A stretch of 14,101 nucleotides of DNA, from positions 1-14,101 of the forward strand of contig JAVBUZ010000228.1 of NCBI GenBank assembly GCA_031554725.1, read 5' to 3'. Source of the DNA: JAVBUZ01 sp031554725. Lineage in GTDB: Bacteria; Bacillota; Clostridia; Lachnospirales; Lachnospiraceae. Shown in pieces: positions 7,386 through 14,101 of this stretch (position 1 is the stretch's first letter; each line of letters opens with the position of its first letter). The notes beneath the pieces are model-generated. The model saw only the letters and a list, made by a program, of their open reading frames with translations. It searched no databases and was not told the DNA's origin. Both the position numbers and the translations under genes were made by a program.

Positions 7386-8327
7386 TTAATCTCTTAATTC
7401 TTTTCCGGTAATTTCTAAAAATACATCATTTAAAGTAGGAAGCTCAGAATATACCCTGCCAAAGGAAATATCATGTTCCTTTAAATAATCTAAAACTCTG
7501 ATAAGATTGTGTTTTCCACCGCTATAATATAAAGTAAGTTCCGATTCAGCGTAGGTGCACTGATATACATGTGGAAGCTCACTTAGGGCAGGGATATGTG
7601 TTTCGTCAAAGTCATTGATGATAACACGAATGATTTCACTGTTTTTAATCATACGCTTTAGCTGCTCGGTAGTACCTAGAGCTACATTTTTACCCTTATC
7701 CATAATAGCAATGCGGGTACAGATTTGTTCTACCTCTTCCATATAATGAGAGGTGTAGATAACAGTTGCGCCCTTTTTATTTAATTCCACAATGCCCTCT
7801 AAAATTTTGTTACGGCTTTGTGGATCAACGGCAACGGTTGGCTCATCTAGAATAATTAGTTCCGGCTTGTGAGCAATACCGCAAGCAATATTTAGGCGGC
7901 GGAGTAGTCCACCAGATAATTTTTTGGGACGAAACTTCACGAAGTCCTCTAAGCCAACAAAAGCAATGGCGTCCTTTACATATTCCTTACGAAGCTTTGA
8001 ATCCTTAATGTAAAGGCCGCAGAAATAGTCGATGTTTTCATAAACAGTAAGCTCATCAAAAACAGCTACATTCTGCATAACTACCCCAATTTTTGATTTA
8101 ATATCATAGCTATCAGGTTTCATTTGTTTACCGAATACTTCCACAACACCTTTGTCATAGCTTAGTAGTGCCAAAAGACAATTGATGGTTGTGGTTTTGC
8201 CAGAACCGTTTGGACCAAGAAGACCAAAGATTTCTCCCTGCTTTATTTCAAGATTCAAATGATCAAGTGCAATTAATTCTGAATAACGTTTTACAAGATT
8301 TTCAATTTTTATAATGGTATCGCTCAT
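7386..8327 (-). CDS. ABC exporter ATP-binding protein (DrrA/CcmA-like class)
   Basis: This 313-residue ATPase powers the two ABC-2 permeases encoded downstream. All motifs are present: Walker A GPNGSGKT (38-45), Q loop at Q85 in VVMQN, signature LSGG (137-140), Walker B LIILDEP (157-163, catalytic E162), D loop VDPQ and switch histidine H194 in YTSH. A C-terminal extension of about 90 residues after the core fits drug and peptide exporters of the daunorubicin-resistance type. The ATG at 8327 has GAGGAGG five bases upstream. It is the first gene of the minus-strand operon and diverges from the sugar-binding protein gene. No dedicated regulator is encoded next to it. The exported substrate cannot be told from sequence. 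Confidence 0.93.
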   Translation of the reverse strand: MSDTIIKIENLVKRYSELIALDHLNLEIKQGEIFGLLGPNGSGKTTTINCLLALLSYDKGVVEVFGKQMKPDSYDIKSKIGVVMQNVAVFDELTVYENIDYFCGLYIKDSKLRKEYVKDAIAFVGLEDFVKFRPKKLSGGLLRRLNIACGIAHKPELIILDEPTVAVDPQSRNKILEGIVELNKKGATVIYTSHYMEEVEQICTRIAIMDKGKNVALGTTEQLKRMIKNSEIIRVIINDFDETHIPALSELPHVYQCTYAESELTLYYSGGKHNLIRVLDYLKEHDISFGRVYSELPTLNDVFLEITGKELRD

Positions 8328-8366
8328 AATGTCCTCCTCATGCGAAGTTGTATTTAAGTTACTCTT

Positions 8367-8395
8367 AGTATAGTCTAAGAAAAACCTTTACCCAA
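8367..8395 (-). promoter_or_regulatory. Probable sigma-A promoter of the ABC exporter operon
   Basis: On the minus strand TTGGGT (8395-8390) and TATACT (8372-8367) are spaced by 17 bases. The -10 box matches the consensus at five of six positions and the -35 keeps the key TTG. Transcription would begin near 8360, about 33 bases before the ATPase start codon. A palindrome centred at 8424 lies about 64 bases upstream of this start. Confidence 0.6.
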
Positions 8396-8416
8396 GTGAA
8401 GTCTGTCACGAATGCA

Positions 8417-8432
8417 TATGACAAATGTCATA
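8417..8432. promoter_or_regulatory. 16-bp palindrome in the divergent intergenic region, candidate operator
   Basis: TATGACA-AA-TGTCATA (8417-8432) is a perfect dyad with a two-base centre, in the 263-base gap between the divergent exporter operon and sugar-binding protein gene. It lies outside the predicted exporter promoter, at an activator-like distance. The factor is not recognised. No convincing promoter was found for the plus-strand operon in the rest of this gap (8433-8572); TATTAT (8463-8468) and TAAACT (8493-8498) lack good -35 partners, which would fit an activator-dependent promoter. Confidence 0.45.
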
Positions 8433-8590
8433 ATTCGAAAATATTACACCTTTTTGAAAACTTATTATCTGTTAATGGCTAGAACAAAATGGTAAACTCT
8501 AGATGTAAACAAGAGATTCACTTTCCGGAAAAGTAATCGAAGGATTCAATTCAAATTTATATAACAATCATTGGGAGGTATTTGATAAAT

Positions 8591-9940
8591 ATGAAAAAGA
8601 AACTTATATCTATGGTTCTTGCAACCGTAATGTGTATGTCTATGTTAGTGGGCTGTGGCTCTGATAAAAATACTAGTGCGGATACAAAGGAATCTAGTAC
8701 CAAAACAGTAAAAGAAAGTGTTTCTGCTGAAACACCAAAGGATGAAAAAGTAACAATCAAATTGTTCTCTAACTTACCAGATAGAAAAAATGGTCAGGGT
8801 TTAGTAGAGCAGAAGATTATTGATGAATACATGAGTGAAAATACGAATGTAACAATCGTAGTAGAAGCATTAGATGAAGAAGCTTATAAAACAAAATTCA
8901 AAGCATATGCAATGGATGGCATGCCAGACGTTGTAAGTATCTGGGGACAGCCTTCTTTCCTTGACGAAGTATTAGAAGCTGGCGTTCTAGCAGAACTAAA
9001 CGAAGCAGATTATGCTGATTATGGATTTGTATCTGGCTCTTTAGACGGATTTAAAAAAGACGGAAACCTTTATGGTCTTCCAAGAAACACAGACGTTATG
9101 TTCTTCTACTATAACCAGAAAATGTTTGACGACAATGGTTGGAGTGTACCTTCTACATATGATGAGCTTCTTGCATTAGCAAAAGACATCAATGCAGCAG
9201 GAATTGCGCCGGTAGCTATGGATGGTGGCGATGGATGGCCAATGGCAATCTATCTTACAGATTTAGTTGTTAAAATCAATGGTAGCTGTGGTGACCTTGT
9301 ATCAAAGGCTGTAGCAGCAGGAGACTTTACCGATCCAGCATTTGTAAAAGCGACAGAGCTAATGGCAGAAGCAGCAAAAGCAGGTCTTTTCCAGGTAGGC
9401 TATGACTCTCAGGATTATGGAACAGCAATGAACTTATTTACCAACGGTCAGGCAGCGATGTTCTACATGGGAAGCTGGGAATCTTCTATGGCACTTAACC
9501 CAGATATTCCAGAAGACATCAGAACAAACATCAGAGTGTTTACTATGCCTGTAGTTGAAGGTGGAGCAGGAGGAAGCAAAGATATCGCAGCTTGGAATGG
9601 TGGCGGATATGCAGTATCTGCTCAGTCAGAAGTGAAAGCAGAAGCAATCAAATTCTTAAACTATATGTATCAATCAGATAAATTATCAAAATATGGCTGG
9701 GAAAATGGTGTTGGTATGTCAGCACAGGATCAGTCAGCATACATGACAGGAAGCGAAACAGCATTACAGATGCAGGTTCTTGATTTTGTAAACAATGCAA
9801 CAAGCGTTTCTGGAACACCAATCAATGACTGTGGTCCTTCTGTATTTAAAACAGTAATTGAAAGTGAAATTCAAAGTGTATCAAATGGAACTCAAAGCGT
9901 GGAAAGTTTTCTTAACAATATTGGCCAGGCATGTAAGTAA
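8591..9940 (+). CDS. Carbohydrate ABC transporter substrate-binding lipoprotein (family 1, CUT1)
   Basis: This 449-residue extracellular lipoprotein captures a sugar or oligosaccharide and delivers it to the two permeases encoded downstream. The N-terminus is a lipoprotein signal peptide, MKKKLISMVLATVMCMSM followed by the lipobox LVGC, so mature protein begins at C22. A Ser/Thr/Lys-rich linker follows, then a periplasmic-binding fold with typical features: MPDVVSIWG, LYGLPRNTD, NLFTNGQAAMFYMGSW and a late Gly-rich AAWNGGGYAVS. The sugar bound is not predictable. ATG 8591 is preferred over the in-frame TTG at 8582 because GGGAGG (8573-8578) leaves only three bases to TTG and twelve to ATG, and ATG gives the cleaner signal peptide; the longer form cannot be excluded. 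A hairpin after the gene probably keeps its mRNA more abundant than that of the permeases. Confidence 0.92.
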   Translation: MKKKLISMVLATVMCMSMLVGCGSDKNTSADTKESSTKTVKESVSAETPKDEKVTIKLFSNLPDRKNGQGLVEQKIIDEYMSENTNVTIVVEALDEEAYKTKFKAYAMDGMPDVVSIWGQPSFLDEVLEAGVLAELNEADYADYGFVSGSLDGFKKDGNLYGLPRNTDVMFFYYNQKMFDDNGWSVPSTYDELLALAKDINAAGIAPVAMDGGDGWPMAIYLTDLVVKINGSCGDLVSKAVAAGDFTDPAFVKATELMAEAAKAGLFQVGYDSQDYGTAMNLFTNGQAAMFYMGSWESSMALNPDIPEDIRTNIRVFTMPVVEGGAGGSKDIAAWNGGGYAVSAQSEVKAEAIKFLNYMYQSDKLSKYGWENGVGMSAQDQSAYMTGSETALQMQVLDFVNNATSVSGTPINDCGPSVFKTVIESEIQSVSNGTQSVESFLNNIGQACK

Positions 9941-9962
9941 AACATAAGGATACAAGATTATG

Positions 9963-9992
9963 AGATGGCTGCCTTTATTGGCAGCCATTTTT
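9963..9992 (+). terminator. Intergenic hairpin with short T run, probable attenuating terminator or mRNA stabiliser
   Basis: ATGGCTGCC (9965-9973) pairs perfectly with GGCAGCCAT (9980-9988) around a TTTATT loop, can be extended by a G-T and an A-T pair, and runs into five T (9988-9992). It sits 24 bases after the binding-protein stop and 22 bases before the permease start. Such hairpins commonly raise binding-protein output over permease output, by partial termination or by protecting the 3' end of the upstream message. Confidence 0.75.
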
Positions 9993-10013
9993 GGAAAAGA
10001 GAGGAAGAAAAAA

Positions 10014-10916
10014 ATGAAAAAATTGTATAGCAATAAAATGGTTATTATTAGCCTTATTGCCCCCTCACTTCTGGTATTCGTTTTTGCAATATTAGCTCCA
10101 ATTATTCTAAGCGTTTACTATGGCTTTACAGATTACTCAGGTATGGGAAAATTAAATTTTATTGGACTTGAAAATTATAAAAATTTATTTCATGATAAAG
10201 CATTTGCAAAATCCTTACAAAACTCCTTATTTCTAGCAATTGGTTTTATTTGCATCCAACATCCAATTGCAATTGTGGTGGCAGCCGTACTTGATAAATT
10301 GCAAGGAAAAGCAGAAGGGATTTTTAGATGCATATACTTTATCCCAAATGTAATTTCCGTAGCGGTTATTGCTTACCTTTGGAAGTTTATTTACAACCCA
10401 AGCTTTGGATTGCTAAACAATATCTTAAAGGCTGTTGGCTATAAAGGGCAGATTAATTGGTTTAGCAATGATTTAGCTATTTGGTCAGTGCTAATTGTTT
10501 TAATATGGCATGGCTTTGGCTGGGGTATGCTGATTTACTATACAGGTATTAAAAATATTGACCCTGTTTTATATGAGGCAGCAGCAATTGATGGCGCAAA
10601 TGCAAGCACTACCTTCTTTAGAATTACCCTACCAATGATGAAGCCAGTTATTCAGATTAACGTTACTATGGCTGTTATATCAGCATTAAAACAGATGGAA
10701 ACGGTTTACCTGCTCACCAATAATGGAGGACCTGGAAACAGCACTCAGTTTACCGCCAACTACTTGTATCAGCAGGCATTTAAAGCACTTAGATATGGAT
10801 ACGGAAATGCCATTGGTGTTGTATTTATTGTTATTTGTTTAGTTGTAACAGTAGGTCTTAATACCTTGTTTGCAGAAAAGAAGGATAATGTAAAGAGAGG
10901 TGGAAAACATGCATAA
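10014..10916 (+). CDS. Carbohydrate ABC transporter permease, MalF/LplB-like
   Basis: This 300-residue inner-membrane permease forms half of the sugar channel. About six membrane segments are visible, beginning with LIAPSLLVFVFAILAPIIL near residues 14-32. The cytoplasmic EAA loop that contacts the ATPase is at about 188-207 (EAAAIDGANASTTFFRITLP). ATG 10014 is chosen because AGGA (10002-10005) sits eight bases upstream. The longer in-frame start at 9960 would translate straight through the intergenic hairpin and add a peptide unlike the family, so it is rejected. The stop overlaps the next permease start by eight bases, showing coupled translation. No ATPase gene accompanies the pair in this window; CUT1 systems of Gram-positives often use a shared MsmK/MalK-type ATPase encoded elsewhere. 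Confidence 0.93.
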   Translation: MKKLYSNKMVIISLIAPSLLVFVFAILAPIILSVYYGFTDYSGMGKLNFIGLENYKNLFHDKAFAKSLQNSLFLAIGFICIQHPIAIVVAAVLDKLQGKAEGIFRCIYFIPNVISVAVIAYLWKFIYNPSFGLLNNILKAVGYKGQINWFSNDLAIWSVLIVLIWHGFGWGMLIYYTGIKNIDPVLYEAAAIDGANASTTFFRITLPMMKPVIQINVTMAVISALKQMETVYLLTNNGGPGNSTQFTANYLYQQAFKALRYGYGNAIGVVFIVICLVVTVGLNTLFAEKKDNVKRGGKHA

Positions 10917-11763
10917 AACAAGTAAGGATGCACCAAAACGTTTTACTGTGGGTAGAGTGTTACTTTGGGTGATACTATTAGCAGTAGCTGTTATTCAAGT
11001 TTTTCCGTTAATCTGGTTGGTAGATTTCTCGCTAGCAAGTAGCAATGAGCTTTTTACCTCAGGACTATTGATTATCCCTAAGGAAATTCAGTGGGGAAAC
11101 TATGTAAAAGCATTTGTGGATGGTAATTTTTTACATTATCTAAAAAATAGTATTTTAATTAATGGACTGGCAGTTCTTTTCGTACTAGTGATATCCATTA
11201 TGGCAGCATTTGCTTGTAAAAGAATGAAATGGAAACTAAGCGGTTTGGTGAGAACACTTCTTCTATTAGGAATGATGATACCAATTCATGCAACCCTACT
11301 ACCTAATTACAAAATCTACAGTATGCTTGGAATTAAGGATACAATATGGGCACTTTTAATTCCTTATGTTGCATTTTCACTGCCACAGGCAATGTTTTTA
11401 ATGACAGGATTTTTGGAAGGCGTTCCAGTAGAATTAGAAGAGGCAGCAGTTATGGATGGCTGTGGTATCTATAGAGTGGTATTTCAGATTGTAACCCCAA
11501 TGCTAAAGCCTTCGATTGCGACAGTATCTATTATGACTTTTTTAAACAATTGGAATGAGTTTATGATGGCTAGTATGTACTTAGATTCTCCAAAGTGGAA
11601 AACACTACCCTTCTCTATTTTAGAATTTACAGGACAGTATTCGTCTAATTATGCAGTTCAGTTTGCGGTAATGGCACTTGCAGCAGCACCAGCAGTTGTC
11701 ATATACATTTTGTTAAATAAACATATTACCAAGGGGGTAGCAATGGGGGCTGTAAAAGGCTAA
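10909..11763 (+). CDS. Carbohydrate ABC transporter permease, MalG-like
   Basis: This 284-residue permease is the second half of the sugar channel. It opens with a basic cytoplasmic tail and a first membrane segment (about 13-33, VLLWVILLAVAVIQVFPLIW), has about six membrane segments, and carries the EAA loop near 178-197 (EAAVMDGCGIYRVVFQIVTP). The closing stretch HITKGVAMGAVKG is typical of MalG-type proteins. ATG 10909 is used because GAGG (10897-10900) is eight bases upstream; the in-frame GTG at 10900 overlaps that site. It overlaps the MalF-like gene by eight bases and is followed after 53 bases by the sensor kinase gene, with no terminator between them. Confidence 0.93.
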   Translation: MHKTSKDAPKRFTVGRVLLWVILLAVAVIQVFPLIWLVDFSLASSNELFTSGLLIIPKEIQWGNYVKAFVDGNFLHYLKNSILINGLAVLFVLVISIMAAFACKRMKWKLSGLVRTLLLLGMMIPIHATLLPNYKIYSMLGIKDTIWALLIPYVAFSLPQAMFLMTGFLEGVPVELEEAAVMDGCGIYRVVFQIVTPMLKPSIATVSIMTFLNNWNEFMMASMYLDSPKWKTLPFSILEFTGQYSSNYAVQFAVMALAAAPAVVIYILLNKHITKGVAMGAVKG

Positions 11764-11816
11764 GAAAATAAGTTATACTTATATAAGAAAAATAAGCCAG
11801 CGAGGGTATGGAAGCT

Positions 11817-13655
11817 ATGGGTAGAGTAAAGAAATTTATTAATCGTCTGAGTATACGTAAAAAGTTGATTTTTTATAGTTATATGGTTATGACCCCCATT
11901 ATGCTTATTATTAGCACCACGCTGGTTGTTAAAAACTACGGCGATACCCAAAAGAGCAAAAACTTAAGGCAGATGCAAAGTGTAAAAAGCTTAGATGACA
12001 GTGTGGATGTTCTTCGCAAGGACATGCAGAATCTATGCACTTACCTATGTATTAATGAAGATGTTTTGAAAATTTTAAATAGTAAAAATCCAGAAGAGCT
12101 AAATAGGAACCATAAATTGTGGTTAGACGAGGCACCGATGAACTTTCTGCTTGATATATTTGCGTTAAAAGGATATGTGAAGACAATTGCCATTTACCCT
12201 GAAAATGGAGTGAATTATTACCTTAAAAGTCAAGATGCATCTGCACACGTAGCAGAAACAAAGGCAGTGCAAAGTAGTGAAATGTATAAGGAAGCAGTGG
12301 AAGCTGGTGGTGCAGTGTTATGGAAAGTGCTCAGCAAAGAAAAAAATGATGTGTATCTGGCAACAAGAGCAGAAAAGCTAGTGCTATATAGAGAAATCTA
12401 TGATTTATCGAAAAAGAACGCTCTTGCTTTTCTGGTATTAGGTGCCAACACAGATGTATTTTTAGAACCCTGTAAGAATGCAGTGCAGTCGGAAGAAGAG
12501 GGTATTGTAATATTATCACCAAACGGTCAAGAGCTATTGGAATACGGAATGCATGATGAGAAGGTGGCAGAATATTTGACAAAGGAAATGTATTCCTATG
12601 TGAAACAAAAAAATGCAGCTCCTTCTTTTGAATATGGAAAATATGATGTGTTCTGGTCTCAAAATGAAAAGAGTAGTTTTATAGTATGCAAACTTGTACC
12701 CAAGGTAAGTATTGGTGACCTTTTAAAAGAAGCGGCTGTCACACCTTTGATTTTATTGGCGGCATTTTTAATGGGACTTTGCCCTATTCTAATTTTTATA
12801 TCCCATATCATTACACAACCCCTAAATCTACTAACCGTAGCCATGGGTAAATTTAAAAAAGGTGATTTTACCCAGCAAATTCCTGTAAGCACCCAAGATG
12901 AAATGGGCGTGGTAGCGGAGGGTTTTAACGTAATGGTAGAGGATATCAAAAAACTGATTGATACCAATTACGTTATGGCACTGAAAGAAAAAGAAAGTGA
13001 ATTAAATGCCTTACAGGCACAAATCAATCCTCATTTTTTATATAATACGCTAGATGCTTTATATTGGCGTGCCCTTGAATTTGAAAATGAAGAAATTGCA
13101 GAGGATATTCTTGCTCTATCCAATTTGTTTCGAATGGTTTTAGGGCAGGGGAAAGGCATAATCACAGTCGATTTAGAGGAAGAATTAATTAATACCTACC
13201 TCCATATACAAAAAATGCGTTTTGGAAAAAGGCTAAATTATAGTATGACTATAGAAGATGAAATAAAAGAGGCACTGATTCCTAAGCTGATTTTGCAACC
13301 CTTTGTGGAAAATGCCATTGTACATGGCATTGAAAATGTGGGAACAAATGCGACCCTAATTATAAGTGGGAAAAAGGTAGAGAAAAACGAAAAAACATAC
13401 ATAGAATTTGATATTGCAGATACCGGAAAAGGCATGACCCAAGAACAGCTAGAAGATATTTGGAAGACCAATGAGGCAAGAAGATATGCCAGTCAAAGAA
13501 TTGGTCATTATGCCATTAGGAATGTAAAAGAGCGTTTAGAATTAAAGTATCACGAGGATTTTTCACTTACCATAGATAGTGAGCTAGGAAAAGGAACTAT
13601 CGTGCATATTGTAATACCATTCGAGCTTGCAGGAGGAAGAGAACTTGAGCATTAA
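11817..13655 (+). CDS. YesM-like membrane sensor histidine kinase
   Basis: This 612-residue kinase senses an extracellular cue, probably the transported sugar or its loaded binding protein, and phosphorylates the regulator encoded next. Parts in order: membrane segment about 17-37, extracellular sensor about 40-305 (Cache-like by size and position, not by clear motif), second membrane segment about 309-333, and HAMP about 334-385 (ITQPLNLL to DEMGVVAEGFN). Next are the LytS/YesM-type kinase region with H406 in QINPHFLYNTLDALY, and HATPase with FVENAIVHGIE and DTGKGMT, ending near 605. Catalytic residues are intact. ATG 11817 is preferred over ATG 11808 because GAGGG (11802-11806) is one base from the earlier codon and ten from the later one. 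The gene follows the MalG-like permease by 53 bases and its end overlaps the regulator by 11 bases. In known YesM/YesN-type pairs the kinase controls a neighbouring sugar-uptake operon. Confidence 0.93.
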   Translation: MGRVKKFINRLSIRKKLIFYSYMVMTPIMLIISTTLVVKNYGDTQKSKNLRQMQSVKSLDDSVDVLRKDMQNLCTYLCINEDVLKILNSKNPEELNRNHKLWLDEAPMNFLLDIFALKGYVKTIAIYPENGVNYYLKSQDASAHVAETKAVQSSEMYKEAVEAGGAVLWKVLSKEKNDVYLATRAEKLVLYREIYDLSKKNALAFLVLGANTDVFLEPCKNAVQSEEEGIVILSPNGQELLEYGMHDEKVAEYLTKEMYSYVKQKNAAPSFEYGKYDVFWSQNEKSSFIVCKLVPKVSIGDLLKEAAVTPLILLAAFLMGLCPILIFISHIITQPLNLLTVAMGKFKKGDFTQQIPVSTQDEMGVVAEGFNVMVEDIKKLIDTNYVMALKEKESELNALQAQINPHFLYNTLDALYWRALEFENEEIAEDILALSNLFRMVLGQGKGIITVDLEEELINTYLHIQKMRFGKRLNYSMTIEDEIKEALIPKLILQPFVENAIVHGIENVGTNATLIISGKKVEKNEKTYIEFDIADTGKGMTQEQLEDIWKTNEARRYASQRIGHYAIRNVKERLELKYHEDFSLTIDSELGKGTIVHIVIPFELAGGRELEH

Positions 13656-14101
13656 GTTACTGATTGCGGATGACGAAGACATTATTAGAAATGGAATAGG
13701 AAAATACATTAATCTACATACGGACAGGTTTGAAAAAACCTTGCTTGCAGAGAATGGGCAGGATGCCATTGAGCAGATTTTAAAGTACGAGCCTGAAATC
13801 ATTCTTTTAGATGTGCAGATGCCTTTAAAAACAGGCTTGGATGTTATGAAGGAAATAAAGCAGGCAGGTCTTTCGCCGATTATCATTATTCTAAGTGGTT
13901 ATGACGAATTTAAGTATGCCCAGCAAGCACTTAAGCTTGGTGCAAGAGATTACATATTAAAGCCAATTCGTTCTTCTGACATTTTGAAGCTACTTATGGG
14001 ATATGCAGACGAACTAAAGGGGGAGACTAAGAGCATAGAAACTGAAAAAGCAGAGGTTCTTAATCCCATTGTTTCTCTGGCAAAAGAGTATGTGGAAGAA
14101 A
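13645..14101 (+). CDS. YesN-like response regulator, receiver domain (3' end outside window)
   Basis: An open frame from TTG 13645 runs to the window edge, giving 152 residues. It opens SIKLLIADDEDIIRNGI, a receiver start with the acidic pocket at D9 and D10. The phospho-acceptor is D56 in ILLDVQMP, followed by LSGYDEFKYA and K106 in YILKPIR. LSGYDEF is typical of YesN regulators, which carry a C-terminal AraC-type helix-turn-helix; that part would lie beyond the edge. The TTG start is backed by AGGAGG (13631-13636) eight bases upstream, and no in-frame ATG occurs before the conserved receiver start. The gene overlaps the kinase by 11 bases. It probably activates the binding-protein operon once phosphorylated. 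Confidence 0.9.
   Translation, partial: MSIKLLIADDEDIIRNGIGKYINLHTDRFEKTLLAENGQDAIEQILKYEPEIILLDVQMPLKTGLDVMKEIKQAGLSPIIIILSGYDEFKYAQQALKLGARDYILKPIRSSDILKLLMGYADELKGETKSIETEKAEVLNPIVSLAKEYVEE

Noticed and set aside
8454..8500. Possible catabolite-repression site and sigma-A promoter for the sugar operon
   Set aside because: TTGAAA at about 8454 has no -10 box at proper distance, and no stretch fits the catabolite element consensus well enough to call.
8557..8760. Minus-strand 67-codon frame over the start of the binding-protein gene
   Set aside because: It is antisense to the signal peptide and linker codons of a clear gene and has no supporting signal.
9960..10013. N-terminal extension of the MalF-like permease from ATG 9960
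   Set aside because: It would translate the intergenic hairpin, lacks a ribosome binding site and does not resemble the family N-terminus; ATG 10014 has a good site.
11768..11782. Small inverted repeat ATAAGT-TAT-ACTTAT between the MalG-like permease and the kinase
   Set aside because: A six-base AT-rich stem with a three-base loop and no T run is too weak to call a terminator.
13584..13886. Minus-strand 100-codon frame over the kinase/regulator junction
   Set aside because: It is antisense to the conserved receiver domain, which is clearly the coding strand.

Overview
The window comes from a low-GC Gram-positive bacterium. It most likely belongs to the Clostridia, and the style suggests Lachnospiraceae. 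The inference rests on AT-rich sequence, strong AGGAGG-type ribosome binding sites, occasional TTG starts, a lipoprotein sugar-binding protein with two permeases but no dedicated ATPase, and a YesM/YesN-type two-component pair. No rRNA, tRNA, CRISPR array, insertion sequence or phage gene is visible. Coding density is high and every called gene looks intact apart from the two cut by the window edges.

Layout. (1) At 1-797 is the 3' part of a DbpA/YxiN-like DEAD-box RNA helicase. (2) At 905-3798 are a stand-alone FIST-domain protein and, 35 bases later, a soluble PAS-HisKA-HATPase-REC hybrid histidine kinase. They look co-transcribed and end at a strong, probably bidirectional, hairpin terminator (3801-3830). 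(3) On the minus strand at 3891-8327 are an ABC-2 exporter operon (ATPase, permease, permease, read from 8327 down to 5093) and then a FUSC-type membrane protein. The FUSC gene has its own good promoter and a 16-bp perfect inverted repeat across its predicted transcription start. (4) On the plus strand from 8591 to the edge is a CUT1-type carbohydrate uptake operon: lipoprotein binding protein, an intergenic hairpin, two overlapping-operon permeases, a YesM-like membrane histidine kinase and the start of its YesN-like response regulator, which begins at TTG and runs off the window.

How the parts work together. The carbohydrate operon is a self-contained uptake and sensing unit: the kinase probably senses the sugar or the loaded binding protein, and the regulator then activates the operon. 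ATP hydrolysis must come from a shared ATPase encoded elsewhere. The exporter operon and the FUSC gene look like efflux functions, with unknown substrate. The FIST/hybrid-kinase pair is the most interesting item. Its arrangement parallels the NosP/NahK and NosP/VpsS pairs of proteobacteria, where a FIST protein controls a hybrid kinase, but it sits in what seems to be an anaerobic Gram-positive and lacks a visible output protein. Several start sites were moved from the longest open frame to the start supported by a ribosome binding site.
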